Shown here in pieces: positions 36,500 through 47,105 of a DNA stretch of 64,000 nucleotides (the first letter of the stretch is position 1; the number at the start of each line of letters is the position of its first letter). The notes below the pieces were generated by a model. It searched no databases and had not been told where the DNA came from. It saw only the letters and a list, made by a program, of their open reading frames with translations. The DNA lies in contig DF241198.1 in the NCBI GenBank assembly GCA_000507305.1, positions 28,791 through 92,790 of the forward strand. The letters are read 5' to 3'. Source of the DNA: Breviolum minutum Mf 1.05b.01 (taxonomy: Eukaryota; Sar; Dinophyceae; Suessiales; Symbiodiniaceae). The position numbers and the translations under genes were made by a program.

Positions 36500-39480
36500 C
36501 CTTTGCTCACCATGGGATTTCTGCCCTGCAGGACTGGACCAATGCTTCAAACATTGGCAAGATCAAGGATCCGAGCGGACAATCATATGGTTCCACAGAC
36601 CCAAGACTGATTCCAAGACCCCTCCTAAGATGGTGTTTCTGAGTGAGGAAAAAAAAGCAACTGCGCCCAACTGAGGTGTTTTTGACAAGAGCCTCAGGGG
36701 GTTGCAGTGAAACTTGTATAAAGAGTCGGGTTAAGTGGAAGTGTGGTGTGATTACAGTATTTACACATAAGCAGTATCCATTTTACTTTTGTATGATATA
36801 TAATACATAATATATTCATATTCATGCAGTAGTACACCGTATGTTTGGAGCATGTGCTCTATGATAGTTTATCTCTCCACTCCTCCAGGAAGTCACGCTC
36901 AGTGCAGTGAGTTCATTGCCTCAGGAAGGTCGTGTGGTTTGCTCAGTGAAACGTCCGTAGCGGATCTCGTTGGATGCAGCCGATCAGTTGGATCTCAGGT
37001 GCAGCCAACCAGCAAAGTTTCTGAGCTTTGAGTGCCAACCAGTGGTTGGTTGGAATGTCGTTTGAGCAATATATGTCAGATGTTCGAGGTGTACCTACAG
37101 TCTAGGTTGCGTAACTCATTTCAAATTTCTTGTTGGTGCCAAAAATGTGTGCAATTGCCTGATGCAGATACTGCAAGTGTTCACAGTTGCAAGGGTTTCA
37201 TCTTGCCTGAATGTTTCCTAGGGGGTAAAAACTATCCTTCTTGAACAGCAGCATGTAATGTGTTGCTAATAGACACCAGCAGCAAAGTGTTGCCCAGCGA
37301 AAAAGAGACTGGCACTTGCTAAGAGACCTATCAACGCCATTGTCTTTGCACGCATGGACGCCATCATGAAACCTCATCTTACTGTGAGCAACTTCGTCAG
37401 ATATCCTCCAGGCTGCTGACTGCGCAGCGACCTGTTTCACCCATTGGTCGTCGAAATGCGCTTAAGGACCTGAATTGGTGAGTTGAATGGGAAGCCTGTC
37501 GATGGTGTTGGATGGCAGCCAAAAATCACTGCAGGAACTGCAAGAAGTCCCTTCTGCCAACAGTTCGATCTGGCCTGTTTCTTCGTTTTTTTGCTTTGGC
37601 TCTTGTATACCATAAGAGGCCACTGGATGCATTCAGCCTGATTGGAAAACAACAAAGTGTGGCCAAAATGGTAAGATCCCATACAAAAATCCACAATCTA
37701 TCAGAATCTCATGGAAAAGCAACTTGTTGGTTTCTCTTGCATTGTTGATATTGTATGTAGTTGATAGCTGTCACGTTTGATATCACCTACACTTGTACTG
37801 CCATCTTTTGTCTCTTTTCTTTACATGCGAATCTCAACATTCTCAACAGGTTGGCGAGGTTCTCAAGGTGTTCCAAGGCACCTCAGCAAAGCTTTGCCCA
37901 CGACTTATATACTTGTTCATAAGAGACAATCATGTCATACGATGTCCTTGCTGTGGCAGATCTTTGTGGCCTACTTCCTCTTGTACATTTACCGCTTTCT
38001 CACAGGACATGATTGCGAGTTTTTACCGTTCCGGAGTGTCGACTCACGGAACACACGTGCCATCAACGGTTACAATTGGGCAATTGAATGAGAGTGCTTA
38101 TGGATGCTTATGGAATCTTGCGTAGTGATTTTGTGAATCTTTCGTGTTCAGTATAGAATATGATTCGAATTAATTTGATATTTGGATCAAGTTTCAAAGG
38201 GCGCAATTCTCGCAAACTATACCATCTTTTCTGCAGGACAACGAAAAGTTGAGCCTGTATGACACAATGGAAGGACAGGGATGGACAGGGTACCCCCGGG
38301 AGTTTTTCAACAATGTGTTTTCTCTCCGTGCCAACTGTGCCAGGCATCTACACGGAGCTGTGGCAGGCCATGGCTTGTGTGTTCACATTGAAAGATGTTG
38401 CGGCTCCCGTGGAACTGCTGCAGGTTGCTGAATGCGGGGTGCCGGAGACAGTGTCTTTAGACAGGCCAGTGAGAAAACATAGCTTTGGGTAGTAGATCAA
38501 ACTAAGACTGTAAAAAACCCTGGCACCTTCCGTTTATGAAAGCGTCCCTTGTTGCTAAAAACATGTCCAAACCATGGAAAACGATAAGGAAGAAAAAACG
38601 ATAACGTCCACAGAGTATGATAAACTTATACATCATAGAATCATATTACATATATATATATATACATATTATACAAAAATACGTAGTATATATATATATA
38701 GTGCCCGCCATAGTTCATCGTCACGGTCATGGTCCTGTACACCTTATAACAAAAATTGTTCCTTGAGTTGTATGAGGTCGGGATGTGAATGACTGATAGA
38801 CGACTGCAAAAGGTCTGCAGAGATCGACCTGTCCCATGAGTTTCCACCGGAGCAAAGGGAAGCTCAAATCGACCAGGCATGGAATTGATGGTTGAAAAAG
38901 CGTGTTGTTTGCTTTTTCAGAGGCATCACTTGTTTTGTTGCTTGTTTTGTTCTGCTGTGCTATCACTTTTGTATTCATAAAAAACAATCGTATTTCTTTT
39001 GCTGGATTGCAGAGGTGTTGCCAGCAGCAAGATATGGAAACAATACAGAAAATTATCGACACATGATATAGATGATGTACTCTGGAATAATATCCAGGAT
39101 CATAGAGTTGGAGTGAACTGGCACGCAGGTTGCTCTGAGAAACACCTCTCAAAGATTCTCAAAGAAACAAAACTGCAACCAGACTCAACGAAGAAATACG
39201 AAGAATACGTACTCGTATATAGTTGTTCATCATCTTGCAGTGTTTGAAGCATTTGGGATTTTACATGGGCGTTCCCATGTTGATTTTCCCTGATCTTTTT
39301 TCATACCTGCTGGTATTTCATGGTCTCACCAGGCAGTGTTCTACCGACGTCGTGCAAACGACGATCAGTCTGAGGCATGCATCTTACAGGCAGATTTGGG
39401 ATGGTTGGGATGCAGTCTCGACTTGAATCTACTGGATGTTTTTCCTGAGTTCATCCCAATTCACCATCTTGTCTCACAGA
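36500..39480 (+). CDS. Further exon-like segments, unassigned gene(s)
   Basis: Candidate exons are 36531-36600 (DWTNASNIGKIKDPSGQ), 36892-36968 (EVTLSAVSSLPQEGRVVCSV), 37851-37930 (VGEVLKVFQGTSAKLCPRLI), 38237-38345 (DNEKLSLYDTMEGQGWTGYP), 38346-38428 in another phase (GIYTELWQAMACVFTLKDVA) and 39334-39470 (AVFYRRRANDDQSEACILQ). The segments at 38237-38428 suggest an internal frame change or a very short intron near GTGCCAG|GC at about 38341. No known domain was recognised. An AT microsatellite lies at 38649-38701. Confidence 0.35.
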
Positions 39481-40094
39481 ATGCTTGGTTTTATTATGTT
39501 TCATTGATTATTTTTATACTATGACCGTCTATTGCCAATCAATTACCCCATTGTGACTCTTTGGCCCAATGGAATGAACACACAAATTCCTGCGGAAATC
39601 CCATCTCAAATATCTTAAAGCTACGAGAGAATTGCCCCAGCATTGGCGCTGCATTTTTGTGATTTTCGCTCTACAAATCTATTACAGAAGACCAACAACG
39701 AACGCAATGAAGACCATGCTGTTGACTCCTGGGTTCAACTTTTGAAATGGGCTGGGCTTCCTAGGTCCTAGCAGACAATTAAATTGAAACCATGAAGTGG
39801 GAAACATCTTCAAATCCACAATCCGTGGCCCTCGGAGCAGGCCTGAAGGCTGAACGCTTCATGATTCGAATTGGATGTCATCAGCCAATGCTGTTGCTAT
39901 GAGCCAGGGATCCGTGCAAATTGGCAGCATTTGTGGTACATTTGGACGTTTCATGATGTTTCTACACCATTCTTTTGTTCCCATTTTCAGGGTGTTTTTG
40001 TTGTGGTAGAACTTCCAGCTTTGAGGTTGCCTTGTAAATTATACTACAATCTGTACATATCTCTATATAGAATTATATATAATATAATATATAT

Positions 40095-40275
40095 ACGCAT
40101 GACATGTTCGTCAACACCGAAAAAGAGGCAACCCAGGATTCATCAAGACCTAAAGGCATCGAAGCTGAGACATGAACCAGCAGCATTGGCTCTTGCCCGT
40201 TTCTGCGAATTACGTCTTATTGCGCCTGGCAACAATTGCCTGAGGCGTAAATGCAACGTCGAGAATTGCGTTTGA
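40095..40275 (+). CDS. Exon-like basic segment upstream of the glycosyltransferase cluster
   Basis: The segment contains TPKKRQPRIHQDLKASKL and then HEPAALALARFCELRLIAPG, ending at a TGA at 40273. It is Arg/Lys-rich and plausible as an exon, but has no family assignment. An AT-rich microsatellite (40052-40098) precedes it. Confidence 0.3.
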
Positions 40276-40519
40276 GTAGAATTTGCCCCGTTGAGTTTTG
40301 GAAACATGTGGGAACTACGAAACTTTACATTTCTTCACTGGCAGGACTTCTGGAAAACTTGCAAATTGGACAATATTTTATTTCTATGGCCAAGCATGAA
40401 CTTTGTACAGGCAAACGCCCGAATCGGCCTTACACATGCGGCTCAAAGAAGCCGGTGTCTCCCATGTGAACTTTGATTTTGCAGAATGGCATGAAATAAC
40501 ATTCATTTGCTTTGCTTGT

Positions 40520-41445
40520 GGCTGCCATTGGAACATGGATTTGAACAATCCTCCAAAGAGGATTGAAACTGTCAGATTCTCGTCTTGAAGATTTCTGGCT
40601 CAAGATCTTCCGTGGTGCGCATCTGTGTGGACTTTTCACCTTATGACAGTGCTGCAAGTCAAAGCAGATCACGTCCAGCCAAAGGCTGTGACCCCAAAAG
40701 GTCAAAAGCACACCATAGTGAAGTCCGGAGCCACACCACTGGAAAGAGAATTACAAGCTGTTGAAGGAATCAGCTTGAAGCAACTGGGACAACCCGTTGC
40801 TGAAGTTGTTGGTAGAGTCTCGGTAGTGACCCCCACTACAGCATCTCGGGCACGCTTTCACCCACAGTTGTGGCAATGTTTTGTGGACCAAAGTTGGCCA
40901 GACAAGGAGTTGGTGGTTGTAGAGACTTACCACGATGAGCCTTCTGCATTTTTCCGGCGCATTGCGCAAGAGGACCCGCGATTGAAATACATCGGGATCA
41001 AACGTCCAGTGGGTGAGGACCTCACCGTGGGTGCCAAACGGAATCTCACCATTTTGTTGGCATCTGGTCAGTACTGTGTCAACTTCGATGATGATGATTT
41101 ATATGCCAACAGGTATGTGGAGCGGATGGTGGGTGAGATGAAGAAACGGTCCTTGGTGGCNCGCAGCCATGGTTTCACTTTTGGTCCACATGCTAAAGTA
41201 ATTCAAGCTAAATCATGCCAAATTCGAGGTGGGCACACGTTTCAGCCGAGCCATCGAACAGTGAACATTTGTGTTCTTTGCTCGATACCTCTTTTTGCAG
41301 AATTTCCTTTTTGCATTTGCGGTTTCGCTTGTGGGCTCCTGCGTAAAAACACGCCGGGAGCCGTTTTTGTTCCCCGTTTGTACAGGCGCGTCGCTGTAAG
41401 GACAGCCGGCGCATCTTTCATCTTTTCCCCCACGATTCCAGGTGC
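40520..41445 (+). pseudogene. Glycosyltransferase family 2-like gene, copy 1, interrupted at an N
   Basis: From an in-frame ATG at 40643 this copy matches the intact copy at 41699 nearly base for base, with a few substitutions. It runs through the DxD region (FDDDDLYANRY) to 41160, where a single N joins it directly to the copy's 3' end (from GCAGCCATGG). About 385 bp present in copy 2 are missing. The 3' part, including the downstream flank, then continues normally to 41445. Because the break coincides with an N, the missing segment may be an assembly artefact rather than a real deletion. The upstream flank (40520-40620) also matches copies 2 and 3 but is more diverged. Confidence 0.75.
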
Positions 41446-41698
41446 CTTGAAGCTTGAGATCTCAATGCTTCAAAATAAGTATCGATAGGAATCCAAAATG
41501 TACTTCTACAAGACAAGCTGTGGATGTGCTCACATTTGCGTTAACATATGATTTTTTGTGTCTTTCTCACCATCTTGGAGCCGTTGGAACATGGACTTGA
41601 ACTATCCTCCAAAGAAGATTGAAACTGTCAGATTCTCGTCTTGAAGATTTCTGGCTCAAGATCTTCCGTGGTGCGCATCTGTGTGGACTTTTCACCTT

Positions 41699-42637
41699 AT
41701 GACCGTGCTGCAAGTCAAAGCAGATCACGTCCAGCCAAAGGCTGTGACCCCAAAAGGTCAAAAGCACACCATAGTGAAGTCCGGAGTCACACCACTGGAA
41801 AGAGAATTAGAAGCTGTTGAAGGAATCAGCTTGAAGCAACTGGGACAACCCGTTGCTGAAGTTGTTGGTAGAGTCTCGGTAGTGACCCCCACTACAGCAT
41901 CTCGGGCACGCTTTCACCCACAGTTGTGGCAATGTTTTGTGGACCAAAGTTGGCCAGACAAGGAGTTGGTGGTTGTAGAGACTTACCACGATGAGCCTTC
42001 TGCATTTTTCCGGCGCATTGCGCAAGAGGACCCGCGATTGAAATACATCGGGATCAAACGTCCAGTGGGTGAGGACCTCACCGTGGGTGCCAAACGGAAT
42101 CTCACCATTTTGTTGGCATCTGGTCAGTACTGTGTCAACTTCGATGATGATGATTTATATGCCAACAGGTATGTGGAGCGGATGGTGGGTGAGATGAAGA
42201 AACGGTCCTTGGTGGCGTTGACGCTGTCAGGTTGGCACAATTTCTTTGAATCTCGAGGCTCTGCAGGGTATTCGGAACCCAACTCATGGGATCCAGAAGA
42301 TCAGGATGAAATGGATGAGATTCTGTACGGCTATGGTTTTAGCTATGTGCACCTCAGGGTGATGGCTTTATTTTTCCCTTATCCCAACCTAGCCTTTGCT
42401 GAGGATGCACCTTTCATGTTGAAACTCCGGCAGAAGATTGGACGTGTTGGACTCATGGAAGATGTTGAAGGCCTTTGCCTACACATCGTCCATTCCACCA
42501 GCAGTACACCAGACCCGGAGATCTCACATCAGCTGACCGAAGAGGAGCTTAGTGATTTGGCTGTATCGGACTCCAGAGCACTTCATCGATTTCTGAAGCG
42601 GCCGCAGCCATGGTTTCACTTTTGGTCCACATGCTAA
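41699..42637 (+). CDS. GT-A fold glycosyltransferase (family 2-like), intact copy 2
   Basis: The frame runs to a TAA-type stop region at 42635-42637, giving about 312 residues from the ATG at 41699; a GTG 18 bases upstream extends the frame, and an AG near 41721 could alternatively be a splice acceptor. The order of motifs fits a family 2-like GT-A domain: VSVVTPTTASR (first strand), WPDKELVVVETY, VGAKRNLTILLASGQYCVNF and the metal/nucleotide-sugar binding FDDDDLYANRY (four Asp codons 42143-42154). The C-terminal part (FAEDAPFMLKLRQKIGRVGL, then HIVHSTSSTPDPE) supplies the acceptor side. It probably transfers a sugar from a nucleotide sugar to an unknown acceptor, with no signal peptide or membrane span visible. 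It is flanked by near-identical copies 1 and 3. Confidence 0.8.
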   Translation: MTVLQVKADHVQPKAVTPKGQKHTIVKSGVTPLERELEAVEGISLKQLGQPVAEVVGRVSVVTPTTASRARFHPQLWQCFVDQSWPDKELVVVETYHDEPSAFFRRIAQEDPRLKYIGIKRPVGEDLTVGAKRNLTILLASGQYCVNFDDDDLYANRYVERMVGEMKKRSLVALTLSGWHNFFESRGSAGYSEPNSWDPEDQDEMDEILYGYGFSYVHLRVMALFFPYPNLAFAEDAPFMLKLRQKIGRVGLMEDVEGLCLHIVHSTSSTPDPEISHQLTEEELSDLAVSDSRALHRFLKRPQPWFHFWSTC

Positions 42638-43139
42638 AGTAATTCAAGCTAAATCATGCCAAATTCGAGGTGGGCACACGTTTCAGCCGAGCCATCGAAC
42701 AGTGAACATTTGTGTTCTTTGCTCGATACCTCTTTTTGCAGAATTTCCTTTTTGCATTTGCGGTTTCGCTTGTGGGCTCCTGCGTAAAAACACGCCGGGA
42801 GCTGTTTTTGTTCCCCGTTTGTACAGGCGCGTCGCTGTAAGGACAGCCGGCGCATCTTTCATCTTTTCCCCCACGATTCCAGGTGCCTTGAAGCTTGAGA
42901 TCTCAATGCTTCAAAATAAGTATCGATAGGAATCCAAAATGTACTTCTACAAGACAAGCTGTGGATGTGCTCACATTTGCGTTAACATATGATTTTTTGT
43001 GTCTTTCTCACCATCTTGGAGCCGTTGGAACATGGACTTGAACTATCCTCCAAAGAAGATTGAAACTGTCAGATTCTCGTCTTGAAGATTTCTGGCTCAA
43101 GATCTTCCGTGGTGCGCATCTGTGTGGACTTTTCACCTT

Positions 43140-43772
43140 ATGACCGTGCTGCAAGTCAAAGCAGATCACGTCCAGCCAAAGGCTGTGACCCCAAAAGGTC
43201 AAAAGCACACCATAGTGAAGTCCGGAGTCACACCACTGGAAAGAGAATTAGAAGCTGTTGAAGGAATCAGCTTGAAGCAACTGGGACAACCCGTTGCTGA
43301 AGTTGTTGGTAGAGTCTCGGTAGTGACCCCCACTACAGCATCTCGGGCACGCTTTCACCCACAGTTGTGGCAATGTTTTGTGGACCAAAGTTGGCCAGAC
43401 AAGGAGTTGGTGGTTGTAGAGACTTACCACGATGAGCCTTCTGCATTTTTCCGGCGCATTGCGCAAGAGGACCCGCGATTGAAATACATCGNGGTGATGG
43501 CTTTATTTTTCCCTTATCCCAACCTAGCCTTTGCTGAGGATGCACCTTTCATGTTGAAACTCCGGCAGAAGATTGGACGTGTTGGACTCATGGAAGATGT
43601 TGAAGGCCTTTGCCTACACATCGTCCATTCCACCAGCAGTACACCAGACCCGGAGATCTCACATCAGCTGACCGAAGAGGAGCTTAGTGATTTGGCTGTA
43701 TCGGACTCCAGAGCACTTCATCGATTTCTGAAGCGGCCGCAGCCATGGTTTCACTTTTGGTCCACATGCTAA
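43140..43772 (+). pseudogene. Glycosyltransferase family 2-like gene, copy 3, interrupted at an N
   Basis: Identical or nearly so to copy 2 from the upstream flank (43020) to GAAATACATCG at 43491. A single N (43492) then joins it to the GTGATGGC segment that lies at about 42359 in copy 2, so about 305 bp, including the DDDD motif, are absent. The 3' end matches copy 2 to the stop at 43772, and similarity continues through the 3' flank to about 44018, where it ends abruptly at CCACGATTCCAG. As in copy 1, the break at an N suggests an assembly collapse or an unspanned gap. As written, the product would lack its catalytic centre. Confidence 0.75.
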
Positions 43773-44365
43773 AGTAATTCAAGCTAAATCATGCCAAATT
43801 CGAGGTGGGCACACGTTTCAGCCGAGCCATCGAACAGTGAACATTTGTGTTCTTTGCTCGATACCTCTTTTTGCAGAATTTCCTTTTTGCATTTGCGGTT
43901 TCGCTTGTGGGCTCCTGCGTAAAAACACGCCGGGAGCTGTTTTTGTTCCCCGTTTGTACAGGCGCGTCGCTGTAAGGACAGCCTGCGCATCTTTCATCTT
44001 TTCCCCCACGATTCCAGCTACCGTACTTCACTGCAAAGGTTGAGAGTGATTAGATCCAAAATTTGGGCTTCTTCTGGAGGCTCTTGACAACGCACGGCCT
44101 AGGTCCAAACACATCAACATGGAATTTGATGAATTTGCCATGAGATAGCAGATGCAATGCGGGGGTGGTAGGCACTTTTTTACTTGCTTGGCACCATGAG
44201 GGTGTCCATTTCCAGTACACCATCACTACAACATCTACAATCCTTTCATATCTGTTCATCCTGCATGATTCGTGTTTGCATTTTGGCTCTCAGCTGTTTT
44301 CCTGGCAATACAGGAAATATGAACATATGAAATATGATTTTCATTTATTTTCAATATAATACAAG

Positions 44366-44748
44366 GTGGTCAACTGGTCAACCAGAAAAGTACGAAAGCT
44401 GTATCAGACTTACAAACAGATTGGCAAATCAGACTCTGTACCAGATCCTTTGTTCGATCTGAAGTCACTTAGCGTTTCTTCTCTTAAATCCTGTGTGACA
44501 GCCGACACGTTTTTGCATCATATACAGCGGAAAGCGTATGAAGGTGTGTGTAGCTTTGCAAAATGGTTGAATTTATCCAAGAATCATCAGCCTTTGCCTC
44601 AGCACCTCTCAGCAATGCCTGCACAAACATGGAAGTTTCGAATCCACCGACCGAGGCAAGTGAGTCCAGTACACCAAGCCTTGGTTCGGAAGATGATGCC
44701 TCCAATCTGACGGACACCGACGAGGGGCGTTATCCTCAGCTGATGTGA
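44366..44748 (+). CDS. C-terminal exons of an unassigned gene with acidic Ser-rich tail
   Basis: A basic segment (44366-44460, VNWSTRKVRKLYQTYKQIGK) is followed, in another phase, by 44563-44748. The latter reads SAFASAPLSNACTNMEV and then TEASESSTPSLGSEDDASNL before a TGA at 44746. The Ser/Asp/Glu-rich end resembles a phosphorylatable disordered tail. A junction near CTGAAG|TC (about 44463) is possible. No family was recognised. The following 44760-45620 shows no convincing gene. Confidence 0.45.
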
Positions 44749-45627
44749 GCTCAAACCGAGAATCTGGAAGTTTTGTACGAGACATGTTCATTAACTGTTA
44801 GATGAGATATGATTAGATTCTGAACATGTCAACGAGGATGCTACCAGCACCAGTGGGGGAGATTGTGCGATTTGATATTGGTACTTAATGGAATCTCATT
44901 ACTCCATGCCTGCCATACACAATTCATGGATAATGTTGTTCATGTGTCGCACATGTTGCAGAGTGGGTAAAGACTCTGCAAATATGAAGATTGGTACTGT
45001 AGGGTATCTGCATCGTTCTTGACTGATGGTATCGGAAAGGCCTTGGTGGGCGAACATGATCCCGAAGGCTTCAATACCGGAGGCATGCGCTCGATATCGG
45101 ACGATTCCCAAGAAGGGTAGCAAGGGTAGCAACCACCAGTGCTTCTGCAGAGATCAGGACGTTTTTGTTTGGAAATGAAACACGGGGTTTCATTAAACAG
45201 ATTCTTGTGTGCAGCTGCCGACATGCATCACTGTACTGGAGCTGCCCAGGCTTTTGGAGACAGTCCATTTGAAGGCGAAACGAGATGGGACATGGGATTC
45301 ATGGGATTGGTCCACATGTAGGATCTTAATGGATCCGATAGTTTTTTTCCCACGCAAAAAAATGTGTTTTGACGTTTTTCGGGTGCCAACTGTGCCAGGC
45401 TCCAAGAGTGCAAGGAATGCGATTGCCGATTTTATCCCAAACAAGCAGGCGCCAAGAATATGAAAGATATTGAATCATGAATCGATGTTTGGCTCCCATG
45501 GCAATCCTTTTTGTGGAAACAGATATATTGTGATATCATATATCTATATTGATATTGTCTTCTGCAAGTTGCTTCACTTGCTTCATTTTGGAATTTCCTG
45601 ATGTTGTTTGATCTGTTTGACAACAGG

Positions 45628-46240
45628 AGACTCTTCGGAAGATGGCCTTGGACTGTGCCAAGGCTATGCAAATCAAAATGATTGTTCTCTATGCGCAGCT
45701 CCTATTGTGCAGCGATCTGAAGCCAGGCAGGATACATCCATAAGTTGAACCAGATGCTGCTGGAGCACGACCCTGCAGTTTGCCGCCCCAGCTCCAAACT
45801 CCAATCCTTCGCACGGCGATGTGGTGGAGTGCAATGCTGTTCAACAGCTTCAGTCCACACAGTCCACACACTTTACGTGCTCCCTGACCCTGTTGCTAAG
45901 TTGCTATTGCTTCCCTCAAGCAATTCGCAGGCTCTTGCGTTTGGGCAGCTTCCAAGACAGTCGGAGAGGATTCTATGATTTGGTGTTGAATTCTATTGAG
46001 TTCCTACGGTGAAGTCCTACAATGTCCGTCCTCCACTATGTTCCAATACCATTTTTCATCATTTCTCCATGATTTTGCAGCATACATGATTACACATGAT
46101 TACACCATATTACAACTCTCTGGTCACGAGGTTTTAGAATCCACAGCCTGTGGGTGTTTGCCTTCCCAGTTACAGGTTGGGCCGCAGCTGACACTTCTGG
46201 CGGCAGCCCAGGTTCCGTCCAAAGGGGGTTCCTCAAGCAC
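45628..46240 (+). CDS. Two exon-like segments
   Basis: After ACAACAG, 45628-45725 reads ETLRKMALDCAKAMQIKMIV; after TTACAG, 46177-46224 reads VGPQLTLLAAAQVPSKG. Both look helical and could be the 5' part of the helical-repeat gene that follows at 47.1 kb, but phases were not linked. Confidence 0.35.
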
Positions 46241-46270
46241 CATGATCTTGCCAAAAATCGCTAAGAATCG

Positions 46271-46340
46271 AGCATCATCATCAACATCATCATCAACATC
46301 ATCATCATCATCAACATCATCATCATCATCATCATCATCA
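46271..46340. repeat. (ATC)n trinucleotide microsatellite
   Basis: CATCAT units with CAACAT interruptions. The minus-strand frame across it encodes a poly-Asp run and is not credible as a gene. Confidence 0.95.
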
Positions 46341-47105
46341 TTTCGATTATTGTAAAGAAACGATATTGATTGCTGCAGCACCAGTGGTTGTGCTAACAAG
46401 TAAGTTGGTACATGTTCGCAAGAAATATCACCAGCTCGACCATAACAGGCCAGCGGAAATCCTGACATGGTCTCTGTAGTTGAAGAGGCGACGGCCATGC
46501 AGATACCACCAGGATGGGTCAAGCATAGAAACCCTGAGGTTTTTTTGCTCGATTGAATCCTTGCAATTGTAATCACACACAGCTTACAGCTCCAACACAC
46601 TTCTCCGCTATCCGTTGCATGCGTTAGTATTTTGTAGCATGCGACTTCTCTAAGCTTGCCAACATGACTAATGTTGATCAATTTGCTCAAATCTGTGTGT
46701 ATTTGGAGGCTGATTCTCGGAAATCGTGTTCATTGCCCAGATCGGTCCTGTACGGTTAGATGATGAGAGAAATCTGCAATTAATTGAGCATGCAATCATG
46801 CCATGCAGGCAGCCACTCGACTCCTTTTTTCGCATCTTCGCTTACTTGTGGATGGCTGGGGAGAAGGAGTGGGCTAGGGTATCATCCGTGCGAATCGTCT
46901 CCAAGAATTTAAGTTTTTTCTTTAATTGAGCAAGTTTGGTGAATCATGGATGGTAGGGCAGATGCGTATGCAAACATTAATATAGAAACATTTCCAAACA
47001 TATAAAAACATATATTCTCTATTCAATGTTCTTCCATCAAATTCATTCTCGCACAAATGATCTAGTTGAGGCCGCACTTCTAGGTAATTAACATCACTTC
47101 TCTAG

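Larger units (their letters stand above)
40520..44018. repeat. Tandem triplication, full unit ~1.44 kb
   Basis: Copies start near 40520, 41579 and 43020. Copy 2 plus its spacer spans 1441 bp (41579-43019). The spacer after copies 1 and 2 ('gtgccttgaagcttgagatc' onwards) is the same; copy 3 diverges at 44018. Near-identity of the copies indicates very recent duplication or haplotype misassembly. Confidence 0.9.

Noticed and set aside
41208..44031. Repeated minus-strand frames opposite the 3' flanks of the three glycosyltransferase copies
   Set aside because: They recur only because the DNA is triplicated; they lie antisense to the non-coding flank and lack motifs.
46124..46690. 188-codon minus-strand frame with a poly-Asp run
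   Set aside because: It overlaps the ATC microsatellite and lies opposite plus-strand exon-like sequence; the rest has no domain.
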